From assembly GCF_046156265.1 (NCBI RefSeq), contig NZ_JAWDIR010000022.1, positions 124,001 to 188,000 of the forward strand: 64,000 bases of DNA, written 5' to 3'. The first letter of the stretch is position 1, and the number at the start of each line of letters is the position of its first letter. The notes under the pieces were generated by a model, which worked only from the letters and a program-made list of their open reading frames with translations, was not told the origin of the DNA and searched no databases. The stretch is from CAMDHY01 sp046156265 (lineage in GTDB: Bacteria > Pseudomonadota > Alphaproteobacteria > Rhizobiales > Segnochrobactraceae). Below, piece after piece: positions 51,762-60,284 of the stretch. Position numbers and translations under genes: made by a program.

Positions 51762-53147
51762 ATGACCGCCCTTCCGAACTCGCTGCACGCGCGCGACGTC
51801 GCTTACGTCCTGCATCCCTACACGAACGCCCGCCGGCACGAGCGCCTCGGCCCGATGGTCATCGACCACGGCAAGGGCGTCTACGTCTATGACGACCAGG
51901 GACGCGAATACATCGAGGCGATGGCGGGGCTGTGGAGCGTTGCCGTCGGCTTCGGCGAGCAACGCCTCGTCGACGCCGCCACCCGGCAGATGAGCAAGCT
52001 GCCCTACTATCACACCTTCTCGCACAAGTCGCACGAGCCCTCGATCGATCTGGCCGAGAAGCTCGTGAAGATGTCTCCGGACGGCCTCGACCACGTCTTC
52101 TTCACCAATTCAGGATCCGAGGCGAACGACACCGTCGTCAAGATCGTCTGGTACTACAACAACGCGATCGGCCGGCCGGAGAAGAAGAAGTTCATCGCCC
52201 GCAACGGCGGCTACCACGGCATCACCATCGCCTCCGGCAGCCTCACCGGCCTGCAGGTCAACCAGCGCGGCTTCGATCTGCCGCTCGATTTCGTCCGCCA
52301 CGTCACCTGCCCGCACCACTACCGCTTCGCCGAGCCGGGCGAGAGCGAGGAGGCGTTCGCCGACCGGCTCGCCGCCGAGCTCGAGGCGACGATCCTCGCG
52401 GAAGGCCCGGAGACGGTCGCCGCCTTCATCGGCGAGCCGGTGATGGGCGCCGGCGGCGTCATCGTGCCGCCCGCCACCTACTGGGAGAAGGTGCAGGCCG
52501 TCTGCCGCAAATACGACGTCCTCGTCGTCGCCGACGAGGTCATCAACGGCGTCGGTCGCATCGGCACGCTGTTCGCCTGCGAAACCTACGGCATCAAGCC
52601 GGACATCCTCGTCCTGTCGAAGCAGATCACCTCGTCCTACCAGCCACTCGCAGCGGTTCTCTTCAGCGACGCGATCTATCAGGGCGTCGCCGACCAGAGC
52701 GAGCGCCTCGGAACCTTCGGCCACGGCTTCACGACGAGCGGCCATCCGGTCGCCACCGCCGTGGCGATGGAGAACCTCGCCATCATCGAGGAGCGCGGCC
52801 TCGTCGAGAACGTCGGCGTCGTCGGCCCGCGCCTGCAGGCGGCGCTGCGCAAGTTCGCCGACCACCCGCTCGTCGGCGAGGTCCGCGGCGTCGGCCTGAT
52901 CGCCGCCATCGAGCTCGTCGCCGACAAGAAGACGAAGGCGAAGTTCGATCCGGTCGGCAAGGTGGCGCTCTATCTCTTCGAGCGCGCCCAGGAGCACGGC
53001 CTGATCGTCCGGGCGATCCAGGACAACATCGCCTTCTGCCCGCCCCTGATCGTCACGCCGGAGCAGATCGACCAGATCGTCGCCCGCTTCGGCGCGGCCC
53101 TCGAAGAGACCGAAGCCTGGGTCGCCGCCGGCATGCCGACGGTCTGA
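51762..53147 (+). CDS. Class III (omega) aminotransferase
   Basis: 461 residues. Fold type I features: FTNSGSEANDTVVKIV near 114 (PLP phosphate), RNGGYHGITIASGSLTG near 147, VVADEVINGVGRIGTLF with D258, and PLP lysine K287 in LVLSKQITSSYQPL. Typical of enzymes using beta-alanine, putrescine-like amines or taurine-type donors with pyruvate. No Shine-Dalgarno of note. Likely the last gene of the catabolic operon; a hairpin follows. Confidence 0.9.
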   Translation: MTALPNSLHARDVAYVLHPYTNARRHERLGPMVIDHGKGVYVYDDQGREYIEAMAGLWSVAVGFGEQRLVDAATRQMSKLPYYHTFSHKSHEPSIDLAEKLVKMSPDGLDHVFFTNSGSEANDTVVKIVWYYNNAIGRPEKKKFIARNGGYHGITIASGSLTGLQVNQRGFDLPLDFVRHVTCPHHYRFAEPGESEEAFADRLAAELEATILAEGPETVAAFIGEPVMGAGGVIVPPATYWEKVQAVCRKYDVLVVADEVINGVGRIGTLFACETYGIKPDILVLSKQITSSYQPLAAVLFSDAIYQGVADQSERLGTFGHGFTTSGHPVATAVAMENLAIIEERGLVENVGVVGPRLQAALRKFADHPLVGEVRGVGLIAAIELVADKKTKAKFDPVGKVALYLFERAQEHGLIVRAIQDNIAFCPPLIVTPEQIDQIVARFGAALEETEAWVAAGMPTV

Positions 53148-53169
53148 TCCGGCCGGGCACGACTGCATC

Positions 53170-53194
53170 GGGCCGGCGTCCAGCACGCCGGCCC
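53170..53194 (+). terminator. Hairpin after aminotransferase gene
   Basis: Perfect 10-bp stem GGGCCGGCGT / ACGCCGGCCC with loop CCAGC. No T-run follows, so it may act as a Rho-dependent end or a stabiliser. Confidence 0.5.
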
Positions 53195-53301
53195 GTCCGC
53201 TGCGACCGCCCTTCCCCCGACGCCCCACAAAATCGCCGTCTGCCCGTGTCTTCGTGGCCATGCGGAGGAACAGGCGGAGTGATGTGGGAGGACGCCGTCG
53301 G

Positions 53302-54234
53302 ATGACGACGAGGCGGAACGTACTGGCTGCCGGCCTCGGCGGCGCGATGGCGGCGCTGCTGCCGCTCCGGCCGGCGCGAGCGCAGACGGCCGGCGCACAG
53401 GCTGCCGCCCCCGGCGTGCGCACCATCCCGTCCAGCGGCGAGACGATCGCCGCCGTCGGGCTCGGCACCTGGATCACCTTCAATGTCGGCAACGACCCGG
53501 TGCTGCGGGCCGAGTGCGCCGAGGTGATGGCCGCCTTCTTCGCGGGCGGCGGCCAGATGATCGATTCCTCGCCGATGTACGGCTCCTCGCAGCCGGTGGT
53601 GGGCGACGGGCTCCAGCGCCTCGGCCGGCCGGAGGCGCTGTTCTCCGCCGACAAGGTGTGGACCTCCGACGGCAGCGCCGGCCCCGCCCAGATCGAGCAG
53701 TCGCGAGAGCTCTGGCGCGTGCCGGCCTTCGACCTCGTGCAGGTCCACAACCTCCTCGCCTGGCAGCCGCACCTGCGGACGCTCGCCGACATGAAGGCGG
53801 ACGGCCGCCTGCGCTATCTCGGCATCACCACGTCGGAAGGCCGCCGCCACGACCTCTTCGAGGAGATCATGCGCACCGAGCGGCTCGACTTCGTGCAGCT
53901 CTCCTACAACATCGTCGACCGCGCGGCCGAGGAGCGCCTTTTGCCGCTGGCGCAGGACCGCGGCATCGCCGTCATCGTCAACCGGCCCTTCCGCCAGGGC
54001 GCCCTGACGCGCCGCCTCGAACGCGAGCCCCTGCCCGGCTGGGCGGCCGAGATCGGCGCCGAGACATGGGCGCAGGCGATCCTGAAGTTCATCCTCTCCC
54101 ACCCGGCCGTCACCACCGCCATTCCGGCGACGACGCGGGTCGACCACGTGCGCGAGAACCTCGCGGCGAGCGCCGGCCCGCTGCCGGATGCGAGCCTTCG
54201 CGCCCGCATGGCCGCCGACGTCGCGGCGCTCTGA
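53302..54234 (+). CDS. Aldo/keto reductase with twin-arginine signal
   Basis: 310 residues. MTTRRNVLAAGLGGAMAALLP is a Tat-type signal ending near RPARAQ, so the enzyme is probably periplasmic, which is unusual for an NADPH enzyme of this class. AKR catalytic residues are visible: D88 and Y93 (IDSSPMYGSSQP), K118 (FSADKVW), and a His in LVQVHNLLA near 152. GITTSEGRRHD and an AIPATTRVDHVRENL end match cofactor-binding positions. GGGAGG lies upstream. It may bind a different cofactor after export. Substrate unknown. Confidence 0.83.
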   Translation: MTTRRNVLAAGLGGAMAALLPLRPARAQTAGAQAAAPGVRTIPSSGETIAAVGLGTWITFNVGNDPVLRAECAEVMAAFFAGGGQMIDSSPMYGSSQPVVGDGLQRLGRPEALFSADKVWTSDGSAGPAQIEQSRELWRVPAFDLVQVHNLLAWQPHLRTLADMKADGRLRYLGITTSEGRRHDLFEEIMRTERLDFVQLSYNIVDRAAEERLLPLAQDRGIAVIVNRPFRQGALTRRLEREPLPGWAAEIGAETWAQAILKFILSHPAVTTAIPATTRVDHVRENLAASAGPLPDASLRARMAADVAAL

Positions 54235-54240
54235 GCGCCC

Positions 54241-54930
54241 ATGTCGGAGTGGTGGAGCTACCGTCCGGAAGACTTCCTGCTGTTCTCGCCGCGGGTCTAC
54301 TGGCGCCTGTTCGAGCTCCACAACGCCGCCTGGTGGCCTGCGCAGCTCGCCACGGCGGCCCTTCTCGCCATCCTCATCTGGCTCGCCGCCGCGCGACCGG
54401 CCGGCCAGGCCAGGCTCATCGCCGCCGGCCTCGCCCTCGCATGGGCCTTCACCGGCTGGTCCTTCGTCTGGAGCCGCTACGCCACCATCAACTGGGCGGC
54501 CGAATACCTGGCCCCGCTCTTCGCCATCGAGGCCGTGCTCCTCGTGCTGGCGGCCAGTTTAGGCGGACTGCGCAGCGGACAGCGCGACGTCGCCACTGTG
54601 GCCGGCTGGCTCCTGGTCGCCATCGCAGCCGCCCAACCCTTCTTGGCACCCTGGGCCGGACGCGGCTGGCCCGCTGCGGAAGTCTTCGCTATCGCCCCCG
54701 ATCCCACCGCCATCGCCACCCTCGGCCTGCTGCTGGTCCTGCGCGGCCCGATGACGTGGGTGCTCGTGCCGATCCCGCTCGTGTGGTGCGCGCTGAGCGC
54801 CCTCACCTTGTGGACGATGGGCGAGCCCGTCGCGGCCTCGCTGCCGCTGGCCGCCTGCCTGCTCCCCGTGACCGCCCTCCTCGCCACCGCGGTTCGCGCC
54901 GTCGCGGCGGGTCGCCCGCCCCGCCCCTGA
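54241..54930 (+). CDS. DUF6064-like integral membrane protein
   Basis: 229 residues with about six hydrophobic segments. The N-terminus SEWWSYRPEDFLLFSPRVYW followed by RLFELHNAAWWP is the conserved block I associate with DUF6064, whose function is unknown. It begins six bases after the reductase stop, so the two are co-transcribed and may work together at the membrane. Confidence 0.72.
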   Translation: MSEWWSYRPEDFLLFSPRVYWRLFELHNAAWWPAQLATAALLAILIWLAAARPAGQARLIAAGLALAWAFTGWSFVWSRYATINWAAEYLAPLFAIEAVLLVLAASLGGLRSGQRDVATVAGWLLVAIAAAQPFLAPWAGRGWPAAEVFAIAPDPTAIATLGLLLVLRGPMTWVLVPIPLVWCALSALTLWTMGEPVAASLPLAACLLPVTALLATAVRAVAAGRPPRP

Positions 54931-55047
54931 GCGCGCCGACCGGCCGTTGATCGCGGCTTCAAGTAATGATGATACTGCAGAACAAGAACCGAGAGCGGGG
55001 CAGCAGATACGCCCTGCCGGAGCAGATATCGATTGGGGGAGTTCGTG

Positions 55048-56925
55048 ATGCGCGGCCAGGCTGCTGTCGACCGGGGTCATCCGGCGATCGTTCTTCTCGT
55101 GGCGTTCCTGAGCCTGATAGCCCCCTCGCTCACGGCGATGGCGGCGCAGCCGCTCGGCGAGTTCCGGACGTTCGAGGCGATGAAGGGCGGCGCCGGCCCG
55201 CAGGGCATCGCCCTCGCGCCCGACGGCGCCCTGTGGTTCACCGACCGCAGCGCCAACAAGATCGGCCGCATCACCACCACCGGCGAGATCACGCAGTTCG
55301 CTGTGCCGACCGCCGTGTCGGTGCCCTTCGCGATCGCCCTCGGGCCGGACGGCGCGATGTGGTTCACCGAGCTGTGGGGCAACAAGATCGGCCGCATCAC
55401 CATGGCCGGCGAGATCACCGAGTTCGTTGTCCCGACCGCTGGTTCGGCGCCGCGCGGGATCGCGGCCGGCCCCGACGGCGCGATGTGGTTCACCGAGCAG
55501 TTCGGCAACAAGATCGGCCGGATCACCATGACCGGCGAGATCACCGAATATGCGGTGCCCACCGAAGGGGCCGCGCCCCGCGGCATCGCCGCCGGCCCGG
55601 ATGGGGCGATGTGGTTCACCGAGGTCAAGGCCAACCGGATCGGCCGGATCTCCACGGCCGGAGAAATCACGGAATACGAGATGCCGACCGAAGGGGCCGC
55701 CCCGGAGGGGATCGCGGCAGGCCCGGACGGCGCCCTGTGGTTCACCCAGGGCAAGGGCAACAACATCGGGCGGATCACCACGGCCGGCGAGATCACCGAG
55801 TACGCCGTGCCGACCGAGGCCGCCTCGCCGGAGGGGATCGCGGCGGGGCCTGACGGGGCGATGTGGTTCACCCAGTTCGCCGGCAACAAGATCGGCCGCA
55901 TCGCGCCCGACGGCACGATCACCGAGTTCCCGGTGCAGCCGGCCGGGGCGGTCCTCGAGGGCATCGCCGCCGGCCCGGACGGGGCGATGTGGTTCGTCGA
56001 GCGGAGCGCCAACACCATCGGGCGCATCACCGCGAGCGGTGAGGTCACGCAGTTCCCCGTGCCACCTGCCGGTGCCGTGCCGCTCAACATCGCGGCCGGT
56101 CCCGACGGGGCGATGTGGTTCACCGAGTACGTCGGCAACCAGGTCGCCCGCATCACCATGGATGGCGTGGTGACCGGCTACGCCCTTCCCGGCGCCGGCG
56201 CCATCCCGCTCGGCATCGCCGCCGGTCCGGATGGGGCCATGTGGTTCGCGGCGATGCGGGCGAACAGGATCGGCCGCATCAACATGGCCGGCGAGTTGAG
56301 CGACTTCCGCGTGCCCACCCCCGGCGCGGCCCCGGCGCGCATCGCCGCCGGCCCGGACGGGGCGATGTGGTTCACGCAGTCGGAAGCCAACAAGATCGGC
56401 CGCGTCACCATGGACGGCGCGTTCAGCGAGTACGACATCCCGACGGCGGGCTCGCTCCCCTGGGGCATTGCCGCCGGCCCCGACGGGGCGATGTGGTTCG
56501 TCGAATGGCGCGGCAACAAGATCGGCCGCATCGCCATGGACGGCACGATCACCGAGTACGCGATCCCGACCGAGGGCGCCGTCCTGCAGGACATCACGAC
56601 GGGGCCGGACGGGGCCATGTGGTTCACCCAGCGCGCCGGCAACAAGATCGGCCGCATCACCATGGACGGCACCATCACCGAATTTCCCGTGCCGACCGCA
56701 GGCGCCGCTCCGCGCGGCATCGCCGCCGGCCCCGACGGCGCGCTGTGGTTCGCCGAATGGGGCGGCCACAAGATCGGCCGCATCACGGTGGACGGCACCA
56801 TCACCGAGTACCCGACCCCCACCGCGGCCTCCGCCCCCCAGGGCATCGCTGCCGGCCCGGACGGCGCGATGTGGTTCACCGAGCACGCCACGTCCCGCAT
56901 CGTCTCGATCGGCACGGGCCGGTAG
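55048..56925 (+). CDS. Exported 14-repeat beta-propeller protein (Vgb/SMP-30-like)
   Basis: 625 residues from ATG 55048 (GGGGGAG upstream). A Sec signal (IVLLVAFLSLIAPSLTAMA) precedes 13 full and one partial 42-residue repeats, each reading roughly GIAAGPDGAMWFTE - GNKIGRIT - GEITEYAVPT. Known: Vgb (virginiamycin B lyase) is a seven-bladed propeller of this blade type but only about half as long; 14 blades suggest two seven-bladed domains. The His and Glu of the Vgb active site are not evident, so lyase activity is unlikely. It stands alone after the membrane gene. The DNA is a 126-bp tandem repeat, prone to unequal recombination. Probably a binding or scaffold protein. Confidence 0.87.
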   Translation: MRGQAAVDRGHPAIVLLVAFLSLIAPSLTAMAAQPLGEFRTFEAMKGGAGPQGIALAPDGALWFTDRSANKIGRITTTGEITQFAVPTAVSVPFAIALGPDGAMWFTELWGNKIGRITMAGEITEFVVPTAGSAPRGIAAGPDGAMWFTEQFGNKIGRITMTGEITEYAVPTEGAAPRGIAAGPDGAMWFTEVKANRIGRISTAGEITEYEMPTEGAAPEGIAAGPDGALWFTQGKGNNIGRITTAGEITEYAVPTEAASPEGIAAGPDGAMWFTQFAGNKIGRIAPDGTITEFPVQPAGAVLEGIAAGPDGAMWFVERSANTIGRITASGEVTQFPVPPAGAVPLNIAAGPDGAMWFTEYVGNQVARITMDGVVTGYALPGAGAIPLGIAAGPDGAMWFAAMRANRIGRINMAGELSDFRVPTPGAAPARIAAGPDGAMWFTQSEANKIGRVTMDGAFSEYDIPTAGSLPWGIAAGPDGAMWFVEWRGNKIGRIAMDGTITEYAIPTEGAVLQDITTGPDGAMWFTQRAGNKIGRITMDGTITEFPVPTAGAAPRGIAAGPDGALWFAEWGGHKIGRITVDGTITEYPTPTAASAPQGIAAGPDGAMWFTEHATSRIVSIGTGR

Positions 56926-56952
56926 AAGGCGACGTGATCCGGCCAGGCCGTC

Positions 56953-56975
56953 GCGCGGCAGACTAGCTGCCGCGC
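56953..56975 (+). terminator. Hairpin after propeller gene
   Basis: Perfect 9-bp stem GCGCGGCAG / CTGCCGCGC with loop ACTAG, starting 27 bp after the stop; no T-tract. Confidence 0.45.
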
Positions 56976-56992
56976 ACCGCACGGCGTGTAAA

Positions 56993-57044
56993 ATACAACC
57001 ATATACAACCCTTCGTGCGTGCTCTAAGGACGTTCAAGGACGTT
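56993..57044 (+). repeat. 10-bp-period direct repeats upstream of small secreted gene pair
   Basis: ATACAACC at 56993 and 57003, and AAGGACGTT at 57026 and 57036: two different pairs each spaced one helical turn, in an AT-richer promoter-like stretch. Candidate activator or response-regulator binding sites. Confidence 0.4.
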
Positions 57045-57059
57045 TCCTGGGAGGAGCAC

Positions 57060-57479
57060 ATGCGATCTTTCGGTATCGGGCTTGCGTTAGTGGCTGGCCT
57101 CTTCAGCGCCACGGCGGCGGAAGCGGCCAGCCGCAAATGTGAAACCAAGGACTATGCCGGCCCTTGGCTGGTCACGGCCGGCGATGCCATCTGCACCGTG
57201 GAGATCAATGCGAAAGGCCGCATTACCTCGAAGAAGCAGTGCTTCTACGGCCGGACCGACCGCCCGATCAGCATCAAGGGCGAGCTCAAGATCAGCAACG
57301 GCCGGCCTTGCGCGGTAGACGGCAACTTCCGGGTCAAGGGCGGCAAGGATGTGCTGTTCGACCGCTACCGCGTCATCGCGGCCGGAACCGACGGCATGCT
57401 GATCCAGGGCTTCCTGAAGAACGGCAAGGTCGTCGAGGGGTTCACCTTGAACCGCATGTCGCCGGAGGCGGCGCAATGA
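57060..57479 (+). CDS. Small secreted protein, unknown
   Basis: 139 residues from ATG 57060 with GGGAGGAG just upstream. Sec signal SFGIGLALVAGLFSATAAEA with cleavage before ASRKCE. Mature part ~117 residues, with three cysteines, basic, of alternating strand pattern (CTVEINAKGRITSKKQCFYG, GDLKI-like GELKISNGRPC). No family is recognised. The stop overlaps the next gene's ATG region (57476-57479), so the pair is co-translated. Confidence 0.7.
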   Translation: MRSFGIGLALVAGLFSATAAEAASRKCETKDYAGPWLVTAGDAICTVEINAKGRITSKKQCFYGRTDRPISIKGELKISNGRPCAVDGNFRVKGGKDVLFDRYRVIAAGTDGMLIQGFLKNGKVVEGFTLNRMSPEAAQ

Positions 57480-57988
57480 CGGCACGCGCTCTCGGCACGA
57501 AGCTGCTGCTCGTCGCGGCCGCCGTCGCGATTTCGACGCCGGTGAGCGCCGCATGCTCGATGTGGAAAGAAAAACCGGTCCTGGCCCTCATTGCGTTCGG
57601 TACACCGCACAGGACCGCGCATCTCAGCTGCCTTGGGACGGCAACCCTGGTCTCGGTTACGCCCGCCATGTTCATGTCCGAGATCAGATTTGGCCCCGAG
57701 CAGGAATCTCGCGGGCCCTTGTACAGATGTGTCACCCAGGACGGCGTCCAGCTCTCCGGCGTGATCAAGGCGCGGTTCGTCAGGGCCCCCGATCATTGCG
57801 ACATCCGGTTCCTGACGGATCAGACGCACTTCCTGGCTCCAGGGCAGAGCCGGAAATCCGTACAGTCCTCCGCCGACGGCGGGTATCTGACGCCGATCGT
57901 CACGGGCTACAACTCCGTGGATGGCGCTGATTACGATGTCTTCTGGGTCGTCACTCTGGTCGGTTGGCGTGAACCGGCGGCGCAGTGA
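57476..57988 (+). CDS. Small secreted protein, unknown, coupled to previous
   Basis: 170 residues from ATG 57476, overlapping the previous stop. Sec signal ALGTKLLLVAAAVAISTPVSA before ACSMWKEKP. The mature part has four or more cysteines and strand-rich segments (TATLVSVTPAMFMSEIRFG, YDVFWVVTLVGWRE at the end). No family is recognised. It is probably a partner of the preceding exported protein. It is somewhat less GC-rich than the neighbours. Confidence 0.7.
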   Translation: MTARALGTKLLLVAAAVAISTPVSAACSMWKEKPVLALIAFGTPHRTAHLSCLGTATLVSVTPAMFMSEIRFGPEQESRGPLYRCVTQDGVQLSGVIKARFVRAPDHCDIRFLTDQTHFLAPGQSRKSVQSSADGGYLTPIVTGYNSVDGADYDVFWVVTLVGWREPAAQ

Positions 57989-58012
57989 GTTCACGTCGGG
58001 CGCGGTGCTAGC

Positions 58013-58978
58013 CTAGCTGCCGCGGCCGGCCCTGCCGGCCGCCTCGGCGCGCGTCTCGCCGGGCGTCCGCCCGAAGCGCTTCTTGTAGTGGCGGCAGAAC
58101 TGCGACTGGTCGGAGAAGCCGTGGCTCTGGGCGACCATCGCCAGCGAGCTGCGCCGGCGCGGATCGCGCAGGGCACCGTCGGCCTCGGCGAGCCGCTGCT
58201 CGATCGTCCAGCGCCCCATTGTCGTGCCGGCGGCGGAAAACAGCCGGTGCAGGTAGCGCACCGACAGGCCGCACTCGGCGGCGATCAGCGCCGGCGAAAG
58301 GTCGGGCTCGGCGAGGCGCCGGCGGATCGCCGCCTTGATGCGCCGGAGGTGCGCCGCCGCCACCGTGCTCTCGCCGCTCTCGGTGTCGCGGCCGCCTTCG
58401 GTTAGCGCCAACGCCAGGAGTTCCATGAGCTGCCGCGCCACCACCGGCGCCCGCTCAGGGTCGAGGCCGTCGGCATTCGCCATCGCCGAGCGCGCGAAGT
58501 CTATGAACAGCCCTGCAAAGCCCTCCGGCCGGCCGATCGTGCGGCCCTGGAAGGCGCGTCCACGCGGCAGGAACCCGTCCAGCAGCGATTCCGGCAGGCG
58601 CAGGACGAGGAGCTCATTGTCGCCCGGCTGGTGGAGCTCGTAGGGCAGGTCACCGCGCTCGGTCAGGAAGCACTGCGCCGGGCAGTGGGCGTGCGCCGCC
58701 TCCTGCTCGAAGAACAGGTCGCCCCGGAGGGGGATCGTCACGAGGTGGTAGCCCTCGGCGTGGGCGGCGATCTGCAGCGGCCGGCGCCGGTAGGTGACGG
58801 GCGTCGAGACGATGCGCGACAGTGAGATGGCTCCCACCGGCTGCACCGAGAGGCGCCCGCGGAAGTCCTGTCCGCCGGCGGAGCGCACTTCCTGCAGATA
58901 GTAGGTCGCCGAGATCGCCCGCTCCCACTCCCGCTCGGCGGCACCGCCCGTTCCCCGCGTGACGATCTCGTTCGGCAT
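58013..58978 (-). CDS. AraC-family transcriptional regulator
   Basis: 321 residues from ATG 58978. N-terminal ligand domain (GRLSVQPVGAISLSRIVST, YHLVTIPLRGDLFFEQEAAH) and C-terminal HTH pair (PALIAAECGLSVRYLHRLFSAAG and LAMVAQSHGFSDQSQFCRHYKKRFGRTP). It belongs to the same subgroup as the AraC gene at 35487, by the shared SVRYLH.LF and DQ.QF.R.Y blocks. It is divergent from the 2OG oxygenase operon and probably controls it; the 205-bp gap between them holds no recognisable gene. Confidence 0.9.
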   Translation of the reverse strand: MPNEIVTRGTGGAAEREWERAISATYYLQEVRSAGGQDFRGRLSVQPVGAISLSRIVSTPVTYRRRPLQIAAHAEGYHLVTIPLRGDLFFEQEAAHAHCPAQCFLTERGDLPYELHQPGDNELLVLRLPESLLDGFLPRGRAFQGRTIGRPEGFAGLFIDFARSAMANADGLDPERAPVVARQLMELLALALTEGGRDTESGESTVAAAHLRRIKAAIRRRLAEPDLSPALIAAECGLSVRYLHRLFSAAGTTMGRWTIEQRLAEADGALRDPRRRSSLAMVAQSHGFSDQSQFCRHYKKRFGRTPGETRAEAAGRAGRGS

Positions 58979-59183
58979 GGCGTGCTCCAGATCTCCGTCC
59001 CGTCACGACGAACCCAGTCTGGAAGGAAAGCAAGAAGCATTCCCGCGCCGGCGTCGCCCCGCCGGGAGTCGTACGCCGCCGCGAGGGCACCCGCTGACAA
59101 AAGCCCGTGCAGTCTGCGCCAAGCCGCCGGCGGCGACGGATGCTGAGATCGCCCGGCAAAAAAGCCTCGCGGGGAGCCGTCCG

Positions 59184-60200
59184 ATGTCCATGAGCTCTGA
59201 GACCATCGTCGATGCCGGCAAGGGCATCCGCTTCAAGCGCAACACCAGCGACATCATCCCGGTGCTCGATTTCAGCCCGATGCTGTCGAGCGACCCGGAA
59301 ATCCGCAAGCAGATCGCCCCGGCGCTCCGCAAGGCGTGCACCGACGTCGGCTTCTTCTACCTCGTCAACCACGGCATCCCCGACGCCGTCATCCGCCGCG
59401 CCTACCAGGCGATGCAGCGCTACTTCGCGCTGCCGGCGGCCGAGAAGATGAAGCGCCACTACATGTCGACGCCCAACCACCGCGGCTATGTGGGCAACGG
59501 CGACATCAACGCCGACCACGAGCTCAAGGGCAACGACATGCACGAGGCCTTCGAGGCCGCGCACGACCTGCCCGAGGACGATCCGGACTATCTGAAGGGC
59601 ATCAAGTTCTACGGTCCGAACCAGTGGCCGGACGCGCCGCCGGAGTTCGCCTCGGCGCTCGGCACCTATTTCGACACCCAGCTCGAGTTCGGCAAGACGA
59701 TGCTGCGCGCCTTCGCGCTCGCCCTCGAGCTGCCCGAGACCTACTTCGACGCGATGTACACCAAGCCGATGTCGCGGATGCGGGCCTGTTACTACCCGCC
59801 CCAGCAGCCGGACTGGGACCTCTCCAAGATCGGCATCGGCGCCCATCGCGACTACGAGCTGTTCACCACCGTCTGGCAGTCGCCGCAGCCCGGCCTGCAG
59901 GTGAAGGGCGTTGGCGGCGACTGGGTGGAGGTGACGCCGATCGACGGCACCTTCGTCATCAACCTCGGCAACCTGATGCAGCGCTGGAGCAACGACGTCT
60001 TCCTGTCGCGGCCGCACCGGGTGGTGAACCTCACGACCGAGCACCGCTACTCGATCGTGCAGTTCTTCGGCGTCGACTATGACGCCACCCTCGACGCCTT
60101 CCCGACGTGCGTCACGGAAGAGCGCCCCGCCCGCTATCCGCCGATCTCGTGCGGGAAGAACACCGAGGATCAGGTCGCCCAGACCTACTACAAGAAATAG
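59184..60200 (+). CDS. Isopenicillin N synthase-type 2OG-Fe(II) oxygenase
   Basis: 338 residues from ATG 59184. Non-haem dioxygenase N-terminal block (IIPVLDFSPML, ACTDVGFFYLVNHGIPD) and jelly-roll core with Fe ligands H221-x-D223 (IGAHRDYELFT) and H278 (SRPHRVVN), and the 2-oxoglutarate-binding R288-Y-S290. Family members hydroxylate, desaturate or close rings, or use other substrates in place of 2OG. A fairly long upstream open frame exists but the start at 59184 has GGGGAG nearby and matches the family N-terminus. Followed by the SDR gene after ~85 bp. Substrate unknown. Confidence 0.88.
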   Translation: MSMSSETIVDAGKGIRFKRNTSDIIPVLDFSPMLSSDPEIRKQIAPALRKACTDVGFFYLVNHGIPDAVIRRAYQAMQRYFALPAAEKMKRHYMSTPNHRGYVGNGDINADHELKGNDMHEAFEAAHDLPEDDPDYLKGIKFYGPNQWPDAPPEFASALGTYFDTQLEFGKTMLRAFALALELPETYFDAMYTKPMSRMRACYYPPQQPDWDLSKIGIGAHRDYELFTTVWQSPQPGLQVKGVGGDWVEVTPIDGTFVINLGNLMQRWSNDVFLSRPHRVVNLTTEHRYSIVQFFGVDYDATLDAFPTCVTEERPARYPPISCGKNTEDQVAQTYYKK

Positions 60201-60284
60201 CCGGCGCCGGCGCCGGCCGCGCGCCACCGTCGCTTCCCTTCCCCACCGGCCGCCGCGCGCCGCGCGCCCGCCCCGGAGTGCATC

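Noticed and set aside
55180..56900. 126-bp tandem DNA repeats as possible repeat array or satellite
   Set aside because: They are in-frame propeller blades of an exported protein, so they are coding repeats.
55048..56925. Antibiotic resistance call (virginiamycin B lyase)
   Set aside because: Twice the usual length and no evident catalytic residues; propeller blade similarity alone does not support resistance.
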